Assembly (NCBI GenBank): GCA_946699065.1 | Contig: CAMPDV010000014.1 | Location: forward strand, 744,001-808,000 | From: Loxodes magnus | Taxonomy: Eukaryota > Ciliophora > Karyorelictea > Loxodida > Loxodidae | DNA length: 64,000 bases | Direction: 5' to 3' | Shown: positions 39,101-51,021 of the stretch, piece by piece | Numbering within the stretch: the first letter of the stretch is position 1 | How the letters are laid out: each line of letters begins with the position of its first letter | Translations under genes and position numbers: made by a program | Notes under the pieces: generated by a model | The model's input: the letters and a program-made list of their open reading frames with translations, nothing else | What the model was told of the DNA's origin: nothing | The model's database searches: none

Positions 39101-41812
39101 ATGTTATCTTTAGCAACAGTTATAATAGCAATAATTATTATCAAAAGTGCTATAGAGACTGCCAAAAAAGCTGAATAATTTCATTCTGTGTATTTTAAAA
39201 TTCTAATGAATTACTTCTAGGTTGGTGTTCTAACCACCTCTTTCCGATTTAAATGACCAAATTTGGTTTTGAATGCTTTCAAAATATAGAAGTCTGCAGG
39301 AAATGCAAGCTAGTCTTTTATAAGTATTGACTGTGCTTTATAATCAGACTACTATAATTCAGATATAGATCTATTCTATCAAAAATTGATTATAAATGCA
39401 ATGCTACCTATCTTTATATTTTTAATCTCTACAATAAGTTGGAGTTTCATTTGCCTTATCAAGAAGAATTTAAGCTACATCAAAAATGAATATGTTACAA
39501 CGCTCGTTATTTTCATGTTTACAATTCATCCAAACATATTTCAGAGTATGCTTTCTGTATTTTCATGCTCTAATATTGGAAATTAATTATATAATAACTT
39601 TGATACTGAAATCAAATGCTGAACTACTTAACATTAAAATTTTGCCTTGCTAGTAGGACTAACGGGCCTTTTGGTTTGAGGGATCGGAATTCCTGCCGTG
39701 TGCTTGATCTTAATTTACAGAAATAAAGAATCACTTTAGCTAGTTAGAATAAAATCTAAATATGGATTTTTGTATATAGGCTACAAGAAGCAGTTTTGGT
39801 ACTGGGAGTTCATCATTCTTTACCGTAAAATCTTGATTTCTCTGATATCAGTTTTCCTATAAACTTATGATACTCATATCTAGGCTTTAATAGTACTAAC
39901 CGTGCTTTTGATATCATACTATTACTAATAAAAATACAAGCCATTTCAAACTTCATCTCTTAACAAGTGCGAGCTATATAATATTTAAGTAAGTGCAGTT
40001 ACAATCTATAGTGGACTCTTTTTTCTTTCTGATATACTTAATAATGTACTTGGCTTAGTCTTCTTCATTCTAATTTTATTAGTAAATATCTTATTCCTGG
40101 TATTTTGAGCTAAGCAGATGTTAAAAAGTATTGGAGAAGTGATTTTTTTTAAATCCCATAAATTTTACAAGATATACTGCTCATGCTTTAAAATATCTCA
40201 TATTAGACTCTTAGAAATGATAAACTAAATGGATTTAGAAAGCTTTAAGTAACGCAAATAGAAGATTATGAGATATGTCAATCAGAATTACTAAAGGGAA
40301 CCAAGAAGTAGAAATGTACTAGAAGATCTAAATAAAATCTCACTTCTACTAAGGATAGGATCTATGGATAGATAAAACATGTTTTGATTTTAAAATAGAC
40401 TCAAATCTGGTTTAGCCTAATGTAATGTTATAGAAAATGAGAATTTAACTACTTGAGAAAATATAAAAGAGTGATTAGATTCATAATACAAACCTTATAG
40501 TCCTAGAAAAAAAGAAGATCAGATTTAGAAAGAACTTTTTGAATTTATACAGCTGAAGGAAAGACAAAGTAAGCAAGCCATTACTTAATATTTCTAAAAT
40601 AGCGAAGATTCTTAACAATAAAATACAGAAATATCGTGAATGTAAGCTCCAAAAGCTTAAAAGGATTAGCATTAAAGCTCTCAAATTTATGTTTAGAAAT
40701 TAATTTAAGGATAATTTGGTCCTTTAAGTTAAAAAAATAAAAATAGAATTTAAAAATAAGGAAAACATTAAAAATAAAGAAAACTAAAAGTTAACTAGCA
40801 GAAAGAACCAAAAAAGAAAGGTAGTGATTACTTAATTTCTTCAATGTTTAAGGAAAATAGTTTGCAAAATAGTTTATTTGATTAAAAACTAGAGAAGGAA
40901 AGTCAAGAATTACTTCCTTGGCAAAGAGAGTAATACTAATAGTAACTTAATAAGCAAAAGAAAGACCTGAAAATTTAAGAGATTTAATAAGATCCTTTAT
41001 AAAATTAAGAATTAAAACAACCTGAAATATATAAAAAATTTGCTTAACTTTAAATTTCTTTTAAAAAAGAAAATGAGAGCAGAAGGTGTCATAGAAGAGG
41101 ACGTTTTAAACAAAATTAAATAAGGAAAATTCTTTCATGCAGTCCTAAACTATAGAAATATCAATATGAAGTAAAATAGTAATATTAAACAAGTGATGAT
41201 GAGCTTGACCAAAAATAATAAAATTACATTTATAAATGTAACAATTCTCTCGAAAATTCTCCTTCTTTTGAAGAAAGCGAAGCTCAAATTGACAATGCTA
41301 ATTCTTTTTATGAAGAAAATAAGGAAAAAATAGACGAAAATTTCAAGCATCCGAGTATTGAAAATTTCATTACAGAAGGTATGACACTTTAATCTTAGGA
41401 AATAAGTATGAAAAATTAAGATCTAAGTAAATTGAAGTATTTTGAATTAGCTACATGCGAATTTACTGAAGAAAATTAGAATTTAAATACTTAAGAAAAC
41501 TAACTTGATTAGAAAAACTCAAAGCTTGATATTTTCAAAGATTCCTCTAAGCAGAATTTAAGCTTATAGAAGAATATTTTAGAGGAAGAGAAATTCAAGC
41601 AAATGAAGATAAATTCATAAAAGAATGTTGAAATATGTAAAAACCAATATTAGCCTATTTAGGAAACTATGCAAGAGTCAAGCCAAAGCTATCAAAATTA
41701 GAGTTAAGGAGACTTCAAAATAGTAACTGAGAATGAATTAAATTTTTTAAATACAGAAAACTAAGACTCATAATCAGATCAGAATGAACATTCTTAATTT
41801 AGCCTGAAATGA
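30124..41812 (+). CDS. Giant receptor-like surface protein: LNR repeats, beta-helix repeats, 7TM-like region
   Basis: About 3,890 residues in one frame apart from a 16-bp intron (30592-30607). Order: signal peptide MMLYHLLFLLIFISCKA; a Cys-rich part (to about 33.6 kb) with many LIN-12/Notch-type repeats, for example C..NFEC..CGWDWDDC, where Trp of the W-D motif is TGA; a long repeat region (about 33.7-38.7 kb) with GGAIY, GGFVYV and SF..N motifs typical of pectin-lyase-like right-handed beta-helices; a Cys-rich ephrin-receptor-like segment CPDGAECPGG...GYW...CASGYWGNLC (38.73-39.09 kb); about seven hydrophobic helices (39.09-40.13 kb); and a Gln/Lys/Glu-rich cytoplasmic tail. Large ciliate families share this build and are thought to sit at the cell surface. 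Adhesion or ligand sensing is inference. TGA 41810 is taken as the stop; the next in-frame TGA is about 390 bp on. Confidence 0.88.
30592..30607 (+). other. 16-bp intron in the giant receptor-like gene
   Basis: GTAAGTTTCTATTCAG has textbook GT-AG ends. Removing it shifts the frame by exactly one base and joins two Cys-rich LNR segments (..CINPCNQI to NSEACIKSLEGDGVC..). Without removal the LNR pattern is lost. Alternative AG ends at 30612 and 30616 fit less well: the first keeps the wrong frame and the second drops three residues. Confidence 0.75.
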
Positions 41813-42489
41813 AGAGACATTGTAAACTAATTAAATTCAGAATTTATATTCTTAAATTTATATAAAACTCTACTTTAGCTATTAAATTATTAATGTAATA
41901 GGCATTCTTCTAAATTTAATATCCCTTAATTCTAAATTAAGCTTCACTCCTATTAATTAAAATTATTAAGAATAGTGGATCTCCTCATATTAAATAACTC
42001 TTTATTATTAAATATACTTAATCACTTTTATTTTTTTATCTTTATTTAAAATTATTCAATAAAAATAAAGAAAAGCTTAAATTTAAAAACTGATATGAGT
42101 TATTAAAGATAGCTAATTTAATTTGTTCTCTCATTTTAAATTTTAGTAGATCATATTAAGATATTTGCTTTAGTAAAAGGCTTTATATAAGGTATATGGG
42201 TTTGATAACTTAAGAAAATAGGTAAAATAATAAAAAGTATAAGAAGAAATAGCTTCTTAATATATTAAGTATTGCTGATCTAAATCCTAAATTGCTTATA
42301 CTAACTTACTATTTATTTGTTATTTATTTTCCTCTAAAAAATCTTATTTTTCAATTCAATCTCCTCTACATAATTTAGGCTTAAGGTTTTTATTTTATAG
42401 TTGCATTCTTTTTAAAGTGGATTTAAAGGGCAGCCATATTATTTAAAATCAATATAAATAGGTATGCACCATAGACTGTATAAAATAAA

Positions 42490-45400
42490 ATGTCGTGAAC
42501 AAAGAACAACGAAATCTGAGTAAAAACATATTAGCTAAAATCTCAGTAACGATAATGAAAATGTAAAGAACAAAGTTACGCTTAGGAAGAAGATTTTTTT
42601 AATCTTAGGAGTAATTAATTAAAACAGTGATAGATGCTAAGCTTATAGAAGTTGTTAAAGAGAATATAAAGTGATAGAGATTTAAATAAAGGCAGCTAAC
42701 TTAGTATGCTAGTAAAGTAAAGAAATTAGAATAAGCAATGGTTTCCTTGAATGAATTATCCTTAGCAAAGACTTTATTTATATAATATATTCTTTTTGAT
42801 ATCTATTTGTTTTAATAGATCTAACTTATTTTACTCAAATACTAACCTTTTATTTTATATCTAAATCAACTTCCATACTGGTACTTATTCATATACTTAT
42901 ATTGTAAAAATTAAGAGTTGGATAATTTTAAGTTAATAATAGATATTTATGAGATCTAAGAGGTTGATAATAGCAAGCTTAAGAATGTGTGATGAATGAA
43001 AGCCTAATAATTTATTTAGTCTCTTATTTATAATGATCAGTGTTAAGACAAGCTTAACTAGATACCTTCTATTTTTAAATAAAATTAGAGGATATAATAT
43101 ATTAAATATACCCTTTAAGAAATAACTTCACTATATCTAAGCCTATTGTAAACAACTTAAGTCAAAGCTTAAAATTAAAATTATGATTTAATCTAATATT
43201 AAATATTTATTTTCCTTCATAAACTTCTATAATCAACAATTACTTACTAAATCACATATAACTAGTTACTTTTGAAAGACTAACGATGATTTATACTCGT
43301 ATAGCAAATTTCTAAAGCTATAAGAAACTATATGAAGATTTTCTAAACATTAGAAGCATCCCTAGCAGATTGAAGAAAAAAGTAAATTATAAATGACTTA
43401 ATTAAAAGTATTAATATAAATAAAGTAAATGCTTAATTTAAATCTTTTTCCCATAAGGCTTCATTTCAACTATGTTTGTAGCGCCTTTATTCTCTCCATA
43501 TCTAATTCAAATTAACGGCATTCTTGTCTCTTCAATAGTTGAATTAATAAGCTAAATACATGATAATCTCTTTATCATGTGAACTCACATTATTTATATT
43601 ATTCATAGTCGAATTGAAGTCTCTTCTGCGTCAGTATATATAATTCTACGACTAATATCTTAAATACAACCCTATAAAATAAAATCCTGCTGTAATTATC
43701 AAACCATTGTACTTAATAGATATGTAATTTTTTATTTCGTTTATTCTCACCAAAACATAACAACTCACCTACGTATTTATAATTAAAGCCTCTTAATTCT
43801 TTATCTTCTAAGTAATTTATCTTTTGAAGCTTTTTCTATATAAGTGATCTTAAAAGATAAGAATTGGTTAATAGTTTTTTGAGTTAAAGATTAAATTAGT
43901 TTTATATTATTTCTCGCATATTTAGCAATAAAAGTTTTAAGTACTTCTCATTAAATATGATTCTATCTATTTAGATTATTGTCAAATCTGTTTGTTTCAA
44001 TACTCATAACATCCTTACTAATAGAACTTCTATAAAAGAAATGTTATTATGCTAAGGATAAGTCATTCTTTCGACTAATTATATCCTACATTTTTTACTT
44101 CTCTGGTTTAGCTAACCACTATATTTACTACGGTTTAACTTGTTTACTCTAAAAGGATAAGTTAAGATTATTGTTTAGTCCCCATCGATTCTTGCTTTTT
44201 AAAGATGAAGTAAGTGAGATGGAGTAAGTCTTGGTATCTTTAGTATAACACAATTCTTTACATTTTTATTATCGTTACTTAGATCAATTTACCTGATACT
44301 CAGCACTTGCCGAACTCCTTTCATCTCATGACATTTACTAATATAAACTACTGCTTGAATTTAAATATACGAATTTAATTAAAATGGATTCCTTTAAGTA
44401 ATGGCATTCCTTCCTATAAATTAATAGCTAAATTCTCTTACCAATACTCCTACATATTTCTACCAAAAAGAAATATCAGCACACCCTTTTAAGAGTAATA
44501 CGATCTATTGCTCTTTTAATTTTTATGCTGGATTACTACTATTTAATTCAAGGGAAATTCCTCCTAAAAAGCTGCATTGGAAAAAACTTATAATAGAAAA
44601 GTCTCTAAAGATGCAATTTAACCTCACTAAAAGAACTTGATATGCTATAGAAGGAACTTGGTAGAGGTTAATCTTTATAGTAAGTTAGAAGATACTAAAG
44701 GATATTAAAGTTTATAAAAGCCAAGAGATGAAAGAATAATTAATTTTCATATTAAAGAGTCTTTTAATCCTGGTAAGCCTTCTTCAGTATAGTAGCTATA
44801 TTATACTATGTTATAAAACTAATATATAACATAACTAATGAGTCTATACAATTACTATGACCTAATTTTATTATCAAGAAATCCTAAACACTTTTAATTA
44901 GGCTATAGATAGTTAAAAATTAGAATAATACTTAAGGAAGTATTCTAAATAGATCCTAAAGCTACATGTTCTATTTTAATTATTTCTAATGTTTTATTTT
45001 AATTATTTCCTTGTTATTGGCAAAAATCCATATAGTTGTATGCAGCATTCAAAAGAAAAACAAATTCTAAATAAAAAGTATCTTAACCTCTTGCTTCTTT
45101 CATATAGGCTGTTATCAAGCTTCCTCTAAGCCTATATTTGATTATTATGGATTTAAATTGTATTTCCTTGATTAAGCATCAGCATTACAGCAAAGTTTCT
45201 TTTAGATAGCTTTAAAATTTAAAAGATCATATTAATTTCTTTTAATAAGAAATGAAAGCAAGCCTCTTCATTTAAAGTAATGCTTTATATTTTACCTATT
45301 GCTTAAACTTATACCAAAATAAAAGCTTCTTAATCAAAGTAAAGTTTTTAAAATTTTTAATTAGGCAAAATATCATCTACATCCTTATTTGCCTTCTAAG

Positions 45401-46277
45401 CTTTAATATAATTCTTTAAAATTAAAATAATTAAGTGAGTATAATCAAGTCTAAGCTATTAAATAAGAAAAAAGTGTAGTGATTTAAAAAGGGGATGAAA
45501 ACCATTGAAGCATATTGAAACAGATGAAGATAAATAGTCCTTAAAAATACATAATTAGATTATAAAAGTGTAATATCTTGATTACTTAATCACTTCATAA
45601 AGGAAAAAAAGAAGGAGATTATGGTAAAAGTTATCTTTAAAGCATTATAAGGTTAGATTTTATTTTAAATATAATAACAGATAAAAGGTGTAAGGTAAAT
45701 AATTAAAGGTATAATTTTAATAGTTAAGCTCCTTCCTAAATATAAGCTTAAAATCATTAACTATTTTAATGTTTAAAAGGGATAAATCTTTAGCTTGAAG
45801 CTTTTATTCATATTTTACCCTGTCAAGATAAGCTAAGGAAATCTTTATTTCTTTAATTATATAAATATTTATCAAAATTTGGTTAAGAGTAATCAACTGA
45901 TAGCATATATCTTGCCTCCTTAGTTATTAAATAAGACTCTTAACAGGATATCGTAAGAAGTATTAAAAGGTTAAATAGCTATTTTAAAAAAGATTTATAT
46001 TAGGTAGACTAAATATAATAAAATACCACTTAAGCTATATTAATTTAATATAAGATCTAAATGAGAATCATTTAAAAAGCAAAGAAAGTTAAACGAAAAG
46101 CTATTATTAGCAATAAACTTTATATTAATTACCTTCTTATTACTTCTTAGAAACTTAGTTCTATCATTGCTATGTGTTTTTAACTTTTTTGCTAAAGAAA
46201 TTAAAGTCTTATAATGTATTTATTTAACTAATTAATGAAACTTATTTTTAACAAAAGTGGTAGAAGAAGTTCTTTGA
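42490..46277 (+). CDS. Large multi-pass membrane protein, unknown; frame path uncertain
   Basis: The region is coding by codon-position bias, but in three successive plus frames. ATG 42490 opens a polar N-terminus (MSWTKNNEIW..). From about 43440 to 44550 a second frame shows hydrophobic helices and a soluble loop with FKDEVSEMEQVLVSLVQHN. From about 44570 a third frame gives ALEKTYNRKV..., many G-initial codons, and later helices near 46100-46190. Short introns probably join these frames; one fitting candidate is GT 44495 to AG 44552 (58 bp). Antisense reading was considered because the 43.4-44.2 kb stretch also reads well on the minus strand. The stop may be TGA 46275. Family not recognised. 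It converges on the RING/B-box gene with about 125 bp between the ends. Confidence 0.4.
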
Positions 46278-46402
46278 TTGTAATGTAATAAAGAAATGAT
46301 TGACTTTAGTTTAAAAATGAGAAGCCTGAATTTATAATATTAGTTATAGTTATATAGAACTGGAAATTTATCATTTTATGTAAAATATCTTAAAAATATA
46401 AA

Positions 46403-47632
46403 TCACTTTTCTACTTAATCACTCGATTCTTCCTAGATTTGCGTAAAAATCATTAAATTTTTTATTCTTCTTATTTATTAGGCACATACAGCACAAACTC
46501 ATTAAATTTCTTACTCTAAGCTAATATCATTCTATAAGAAGTACTATATATTTTCTCAATTGTTCTCTGAAAATATTTTTCATTATTAAAGAAATATAAT
46601 ATTGATGCATTCTTCGCAAAATTCATGGTCACAATCAATTCTCATTGTTTACTTTGAATTTAAGCAAAAATTACATTTACTTTCAACGTTTAATTTCTTT
46701 AAGTAAAGGCAAACTCCAACGTCTATTTTTTTGTACTTATTCTTGAACAAATAAAAGAAAAGTTCGTAATAAAGATTTCTTTATTATTATTCCTAAATTG
46801 CTACGAATTAACTTAGTTCTTCTATTTAATCCTTTAGTTGTTGAATCTTCTGATTCTATTCTTTATTCTTACTTTCACAAACTTGCAATTGCACTTCTAA
46901 TTCTTAGTTTTTCTTATTTTCAGATATTTTTTTGCTTTTAATTTAGTCAGTTTGAGTTTTAAGCATATTTAAGCGTTCTTTGCGTTAATGATTTATCTTA
47001 TCTTTTCTAATTTCATATTCTTTCTATAACAAATTCATTTATTAATTTTAGAAAGCATTAGGATTAAGTTATCTCTGCATGAATAATGGAATATAACGCT
47101 AATTAAAGAAATTTTAGTTGCATACAAATATACAAATTGTGTTAGCTTCTTAGGGTAAGAATATTATTGTTTCTTATATATTTTCTAGCTTTTTATAAAT
47201 CTAGCTTAGGTACCATAAATCATCTATAGAAGTGAAAGATAAAGGAAAGTTTTAATTTTCTAAGGATTCAGCTGTATTTTGCAAATTCAATAGGTTTTAG
47301 ATGCTTTAGTCTATGGGGCTATCAGAGGATGAATCTTTATTAGATTAAGCCTTTAGATATTGTATAGTTGCTTTATTTCTATAATAAAGGTTTATTAATT
47401 TCTTTATTTGAAGCTTTTAACAAGGTAGTTCTTTTTTTAATAGCTAAACTTGATTCTGCAGTAGCACAAAAACTTGCCCTAAATTTCTTAATTTATGATC
47501 TCTATGCTCATTGCTTTAAAGACACTAAGAGCAAAGTGTATAGGATAAAAGGGATTACTAATTGGTTTTGGTAAAGCATGTGAAGCAAAAATATGTTATT
47601 TCTTAGTTATGCTATTTACATATGGCCTCCAT
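46403..47632 (-). CDS. B-box / coiled-coil / C-terminal RING protein, copy 1
   Basis: 409 residues from ATG 47632 to TGA 46405-46403. An N-terminal B-box-type zinc motif has ligands C5, H8, C16, C19, C34, C37, H43, H46. A long Gln/Glu/Lys-rich coiled coil follows (encoded about 46.75-47.2 kb). The C-terminus has a C3HC4 RING: C-x2-C-x10-C-x-H-x2-C-x2-C-x37-C-x2-C, including CDHEFCEEC. Every ligand spacing equals that of the gene at 55993-57279, and Trp in the RING is TGA here but TGG at the same site there. RINGs of this kind usually recruit E2 enzymes, so a ubiquitin ligase is likely. The order (B-box first, RING last) is the reverse of animal TRIM proteins. Its start lies 10 bp after the stop of the coiled-coil gene 47643-48296. 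Confidence 0.9.
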
Positions 47633-47642
47633 CTTCTGATTT

Positions 47643-48296
47643 TCACTTTAGCTTGCTTAATTTAAAGATTGATTTTTATTTAATTCTATTATATTTAATT
47701 TAATTCAGACTAAAACCAAGTCTTTTCATTTATAGAAATCAATCTCATTGCTACTTAAACTCTCAGATATCAAACCTTTAATAGAAAAAATAGCTAGAAA
47801 TGTATTATTAAGAGTATTCTAATTAATGACATATCTCTAAAAGACTTAAATGCTTTAATTAACTAATAATATCTTTATTTTTTATAATTATCAATTTAGA
47901 TAAGCCACTTTAACCTTAGATAACTACTTTTTCTATAGCCTATAAACTAAAATAATTTGAAAAACACTAGCCATTAGAATCCAAGCAATTTAATTTCTTA
48001 ATTATCTCAACTAAAATTTTATAATTTGCTTAGTTAATTAGACATAATTATAATAATAGAATATAGTTGCATTCCATATATCAATATAATTAGATTTCCT
48101 TATGTTTAATATATTATATCTATTAAATCTAATTATTTAATAAATCTTTCCTTTCTTAATTTTCTATGTCGTTGAGTTTCTATATTTAGTAATTTAATCT
48201 TATAGTAATAAGATCTTTTAGTTCTCTTTTAAGTTACTATCTTTCTTATTTAGAAAACCTTACTTAAATTTGCTTAACCACTTTTTTCTTCGGCAT
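47643..48296 (-). CDS. Small coiled-coil protein, unknown
   Basis: 217 residues from ATG 48296 (MPKKKVVKQIQVRF..) to TGA 47645-47643. The first third is rich in Lys, Glu, Gln and Leu with a coiled-coil spacing; the rest is mixed and includes DSNGQCFSNYF and IEKVVIQGQSGLSK. Several TAA/TAG codons serve as Gln and a few TGA codons as Trp. It ends just 10 bp before the RING/B-box start in a different frame. This could be a tightly packed pair of genes, a shared transcript, or one gene joined by an unrecognised intron. No family recognised. Confidence 0.55.
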
Positions 48297-49033
48297 TTTA
48301 ATATTTATCCTTTAACTATATAAAAATAAATAATATAAAAATAAAATAAAAAATGAAATATGAAGGAGAATTGAATAAGATAAAGCTCTAAAAGTAAAAT
48401 ATTAGTGTTATACTTCTTTAAATTACTAAAGCTTAGGTTTTCTTAATGTTTTCTCAATTGATTAAATAAATAATGTATATTGAAGCTTGAATTATAATAT
48501 ATTCTTCTTAGGATTCTGAACCAATAAGTAATTACTCTTTAATCTAAATGAATCTTTCTCTATATGATATGTTCATAATACTTTAATGTTCTTAGCAAGT
48601 TTGATGAATTAGATTGTATATTTATTATAATGTATTTTATTCTATTTATTAAACTTAGACAAACATGTAATATCAATTTAATTATAAATCTATGGCAGCT
48701 TTTTAAGTTATTTTATCGGAATATGACTCTCTTTTTCAATTAGCTTTCAAAAATACTCTACATTTTCTTGAATTTTAAGTTATTAAATTAGTTTTATATA
48801 GAACTATAATTTTTTCTTTAAATAAGCAGAATAATCAAGAAAAAGAGATTAAATATAGCAGCGTATTTAACTTAGCACTCTTTCCTAAAATAGTTATCAA
48901 AATAGCTAGAAATTTAAATTTAACTTAATAATTGCCTTTGAATTTTGACTATGATTACTTCGCTGCTTTCAATCTACAATAAAGAATAAAAACACTTTTA
49001 ATTTTATAAAATTGTTTAATCTCTATGAATCCT
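48297..49033. other. Intergenic, no gene seen
   Basis: AT-rich sequence between the start of the coiled-coil gene and the end of the TPR gene. It probably holds the promoter of the former. No motif recognised. Confidence 0.35.
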
Positions 49034-49938
49034 TCACTTGGACACCTTAAATTTGCTGTAGAGGAAAAAACCAGTAGCTGCCAGTCCTGTTGCAACTGTG
49101 AAAAATTTAAACCATTTATTTGAAGATTATGAGTCGTCCTTTTTAGAAGAAGACTACTTCTAAGGAGAGGTTTGTTTCTAAATTTCTTGCTTTTTTAATT
49201 TTCCTCCATACATTTCTTTTTCTTTCTCTTGAAGTAATTTCCTTTACTTCTATAAAAATATAAAATACTTACTGTAGCATCTTCATATAGCTTTCTTACT
49301 CTTGCATTAGATGGTTCAATTTAATTAGCAATCTTTAGAATCTGAATAGCTTCCTCAAATCTTCCTAATTCAATAGCTGCTTCTGCTTTTCTCATCATTG
49401 CCTTAACATTTTAAGAATCAGCTTTCAATACTTCGTCGGAAATTTCTATTGCATCGAGCCATTTTTCTAATTTAACGCAGCATTATGCTGCATTATTTTG
49501 GTAAGCTATTTTAAGAGTTTCCAATTCATTTATAATTTTTTCATCTTTGAAATCAACAAATTGACGCTTAAAATCAAAAACATGCTTGATTCCTAGAATA
49601 TATTACTGTAAAGCTTCCTAAAACTGACATTTTTTGTAAAATTCATTACCCAAATCTTTAAGTTCGTTAGCCTTTTCAAGTCATTTCTAAGGTGTCATAG
49701 ATTCTACTTCACTCTATTATTCTTACTTTTGGACTTCTTGACTTTGAACTTATTCCTATGGTTATTGAATATTTTATTCAGTGGATTAAGTTTAAATGCT
49801 TTATTCCATAGATTTAATCTTCTCAGGAGAACTCGAAGGTTCTTAAGGTTTAACTTCAGTAGTCTGCATTCCTTCAACTTTTGATTCATCCAATTTAAAA
49901 TAACCTTCGAATTCTTCCTGCTGATTTTACTCTGCCAT
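49034..49938 (-). CDS. TPR-repeat protein with C-terminal membrane anchor
   Basis: 293 residues in two exons (49273-49938 and 49034-49249) around a 23-bp intron. The N-terminal 75 residues are rich in Gln, Glu and Ser. Then come tetratricopeptide-type helices: KWLEKANELKDLGNEFYKK, a second pair ending NNAAQCCVKLEKW..AIE, and a third with VKAMMRKAEAAIELGRFEEA. After the splice a Lys/Gln/Ser-rich linker leads to a C-terminal hydrophobic helix, WFKFFTVATGLAATGFFLYS, and a short basic end before TGA. The layout resembles FKBP38-like tail-anchored TPR co-chaperone adaptors, which bind Hsp90/Hsp70 tails at the mitochondrial or ER surface, but there is no FKBP domain. The first Trp of the TPR block is TGA. 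TPR and tail anchor are secure; chaperone binding is inference. Confidence 0.88.
49250..49272 (-). other. 23-bp intron in the TPR gene
   Basis: Minus-strand GTAAGTATTTTATATTTTTATAG. Splicing shifts the frame from a Ser/Phe-rich nonsense reading to a Lys/Gln linker, the tail-anchor helix and a terminal TGA, so the intron is well supported. Confidence 0.85.
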
Positions 49939-50079
49939 ATTTTTTTGCTTAAACAGAAGCAAAATTCGTTAAGTAGAAATTAAAGAATCAAACTTCATAA
50001 AGATTTAAAATTTTAGATAGTAATAGAAAAGTACTAGAACATATACTGCTAAGGTCAATTATTACAAATCAATAAATTT

Positions 50080-50307
50080 TCAACCCCTTTTGAGAGCTAA
50101 ATTCATCTGATTTAATTTCTCTGACACATTGATACTTTTTCTTTTATCCTTGTCCTATAAAATAAGCTAATTATATAGAACCCCATTAATTTATATCTCT
50201 CCTTTAAACTTCAAATTAAAAATAGAATATCTCTCATCCACTTCTTCAAAAATGTTTTGATTTATATAGCTTCTAAATAAATAATCTAAGGTGTATAAAT
50301 CAAACAT
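50080..50307 (-). CDS. Small hypothetical protein, 75 aa
   Basis: ATG 50307 to TGA 50082-50080. The N-terminus reads MFDLYTLDYLFRSYINQN, followed by a mixed region (VDERYSIFNLKFKGEIQING) and a Lys/Asn-rich end. Many codons start with G and the composition is that of a compact soluble domain, so I believe the frame. The YTLDYLF stretch faintly recalls the N-terminal region of the Paf1-complex subunit Cdc73, but that is too short to name it. It lies about 140 bp upstream of the TPR gene on the same strand and faces away from the small gene at 50611. Confidence 0.55.
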
Positions 50308-50610
50308 TTATAAAAGGAAAATAAACTACCTATACAATAGATAGCTAGAACAAAATATCTATATTGCTAATATAATCCTACTAATAAATTTATGTTTATA
50401 CTAAATCTGAAAAAAGGTTTATAGCTGAAAATTTTAGTCTTAGTTAGAAAATTTAACCTTAAATGTATTTTATCTTATAACTTAATCTATTCTTCATAAA
50501 TCATATTAAAGACATAAATCAGTTAATTTTTTAATTTATTCATAGTTATTTTAAGCTTTAGACAATTTTTGCTATAATTTAAGTTAAGATATTTTCTTAA
50601 GAGTTTCGAA

Positions 50611-51021
50611 ATGCATTATGCTATAAAATAAATATTAGTTATAGGCTTAATTATTTAGCTGCTACTAAATAAAAGAGATATAGCTTATTTATTATATAAT
50701 GCTTTGTCTAAAATTAACTATTCTTTTCTTATTTAAACTATAAGAAATTAAATTTTATTATCTTTCAACAAATTTTCAGATTTAATTTCAGTGAAGTTAG
50801 TTAAACTAAACAGTACTGAATAAGTGGTAAAATTAATCTGAATTTCATATATTTATTGATTTAGTTTTAATAAGTAACCATTCCTTTTTATCTCTGATTA
50901 TTATGACAAAAAGAAGCAAAAAGTTAAAATCAATGATAAAAATATTGTTCGGAGAAATAATTATAGAGAAATAGATTGGAGTAGGAGAAATAAAAAATTA
51001 GATTAATAATAGCTAAAATGA
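50611..51021 (+). CDS. Small hypothetical protein, 136 aa
   Basis: ATG 50611 to TGA 51019-51021 in one frame. The N-terminal half is hydrophobic/helical (MHYAIKQILVIGLIIQLL, then ALSKINYSFLIQTIRNQ). The C-terminal third is basic and polar (DYYDKKKQKVKINDKNIVRR, then REIDWSRRNKK). Internal TGAs read as Trp. It is transcribed divergently from the 75-aa gene, with about 300 bp between the starts that should hold both promoters. Its size and basic tail might suit an RNA-binding or ribonucleoprotein component, but I recognise no family. Confidence 0.5.

Noticed and set aside
43440-44340. Minus-strand protein-like reading (for example NLNQIWREQRRYKHSW)
   Set aside because: It reads well locally, but first-position G is higher in the plus frame over 44.0-44.35 kb and the plus reading connects to a strongly coding plus segment at 44.57-44.8 kb. 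Kept as an alternative, not called.
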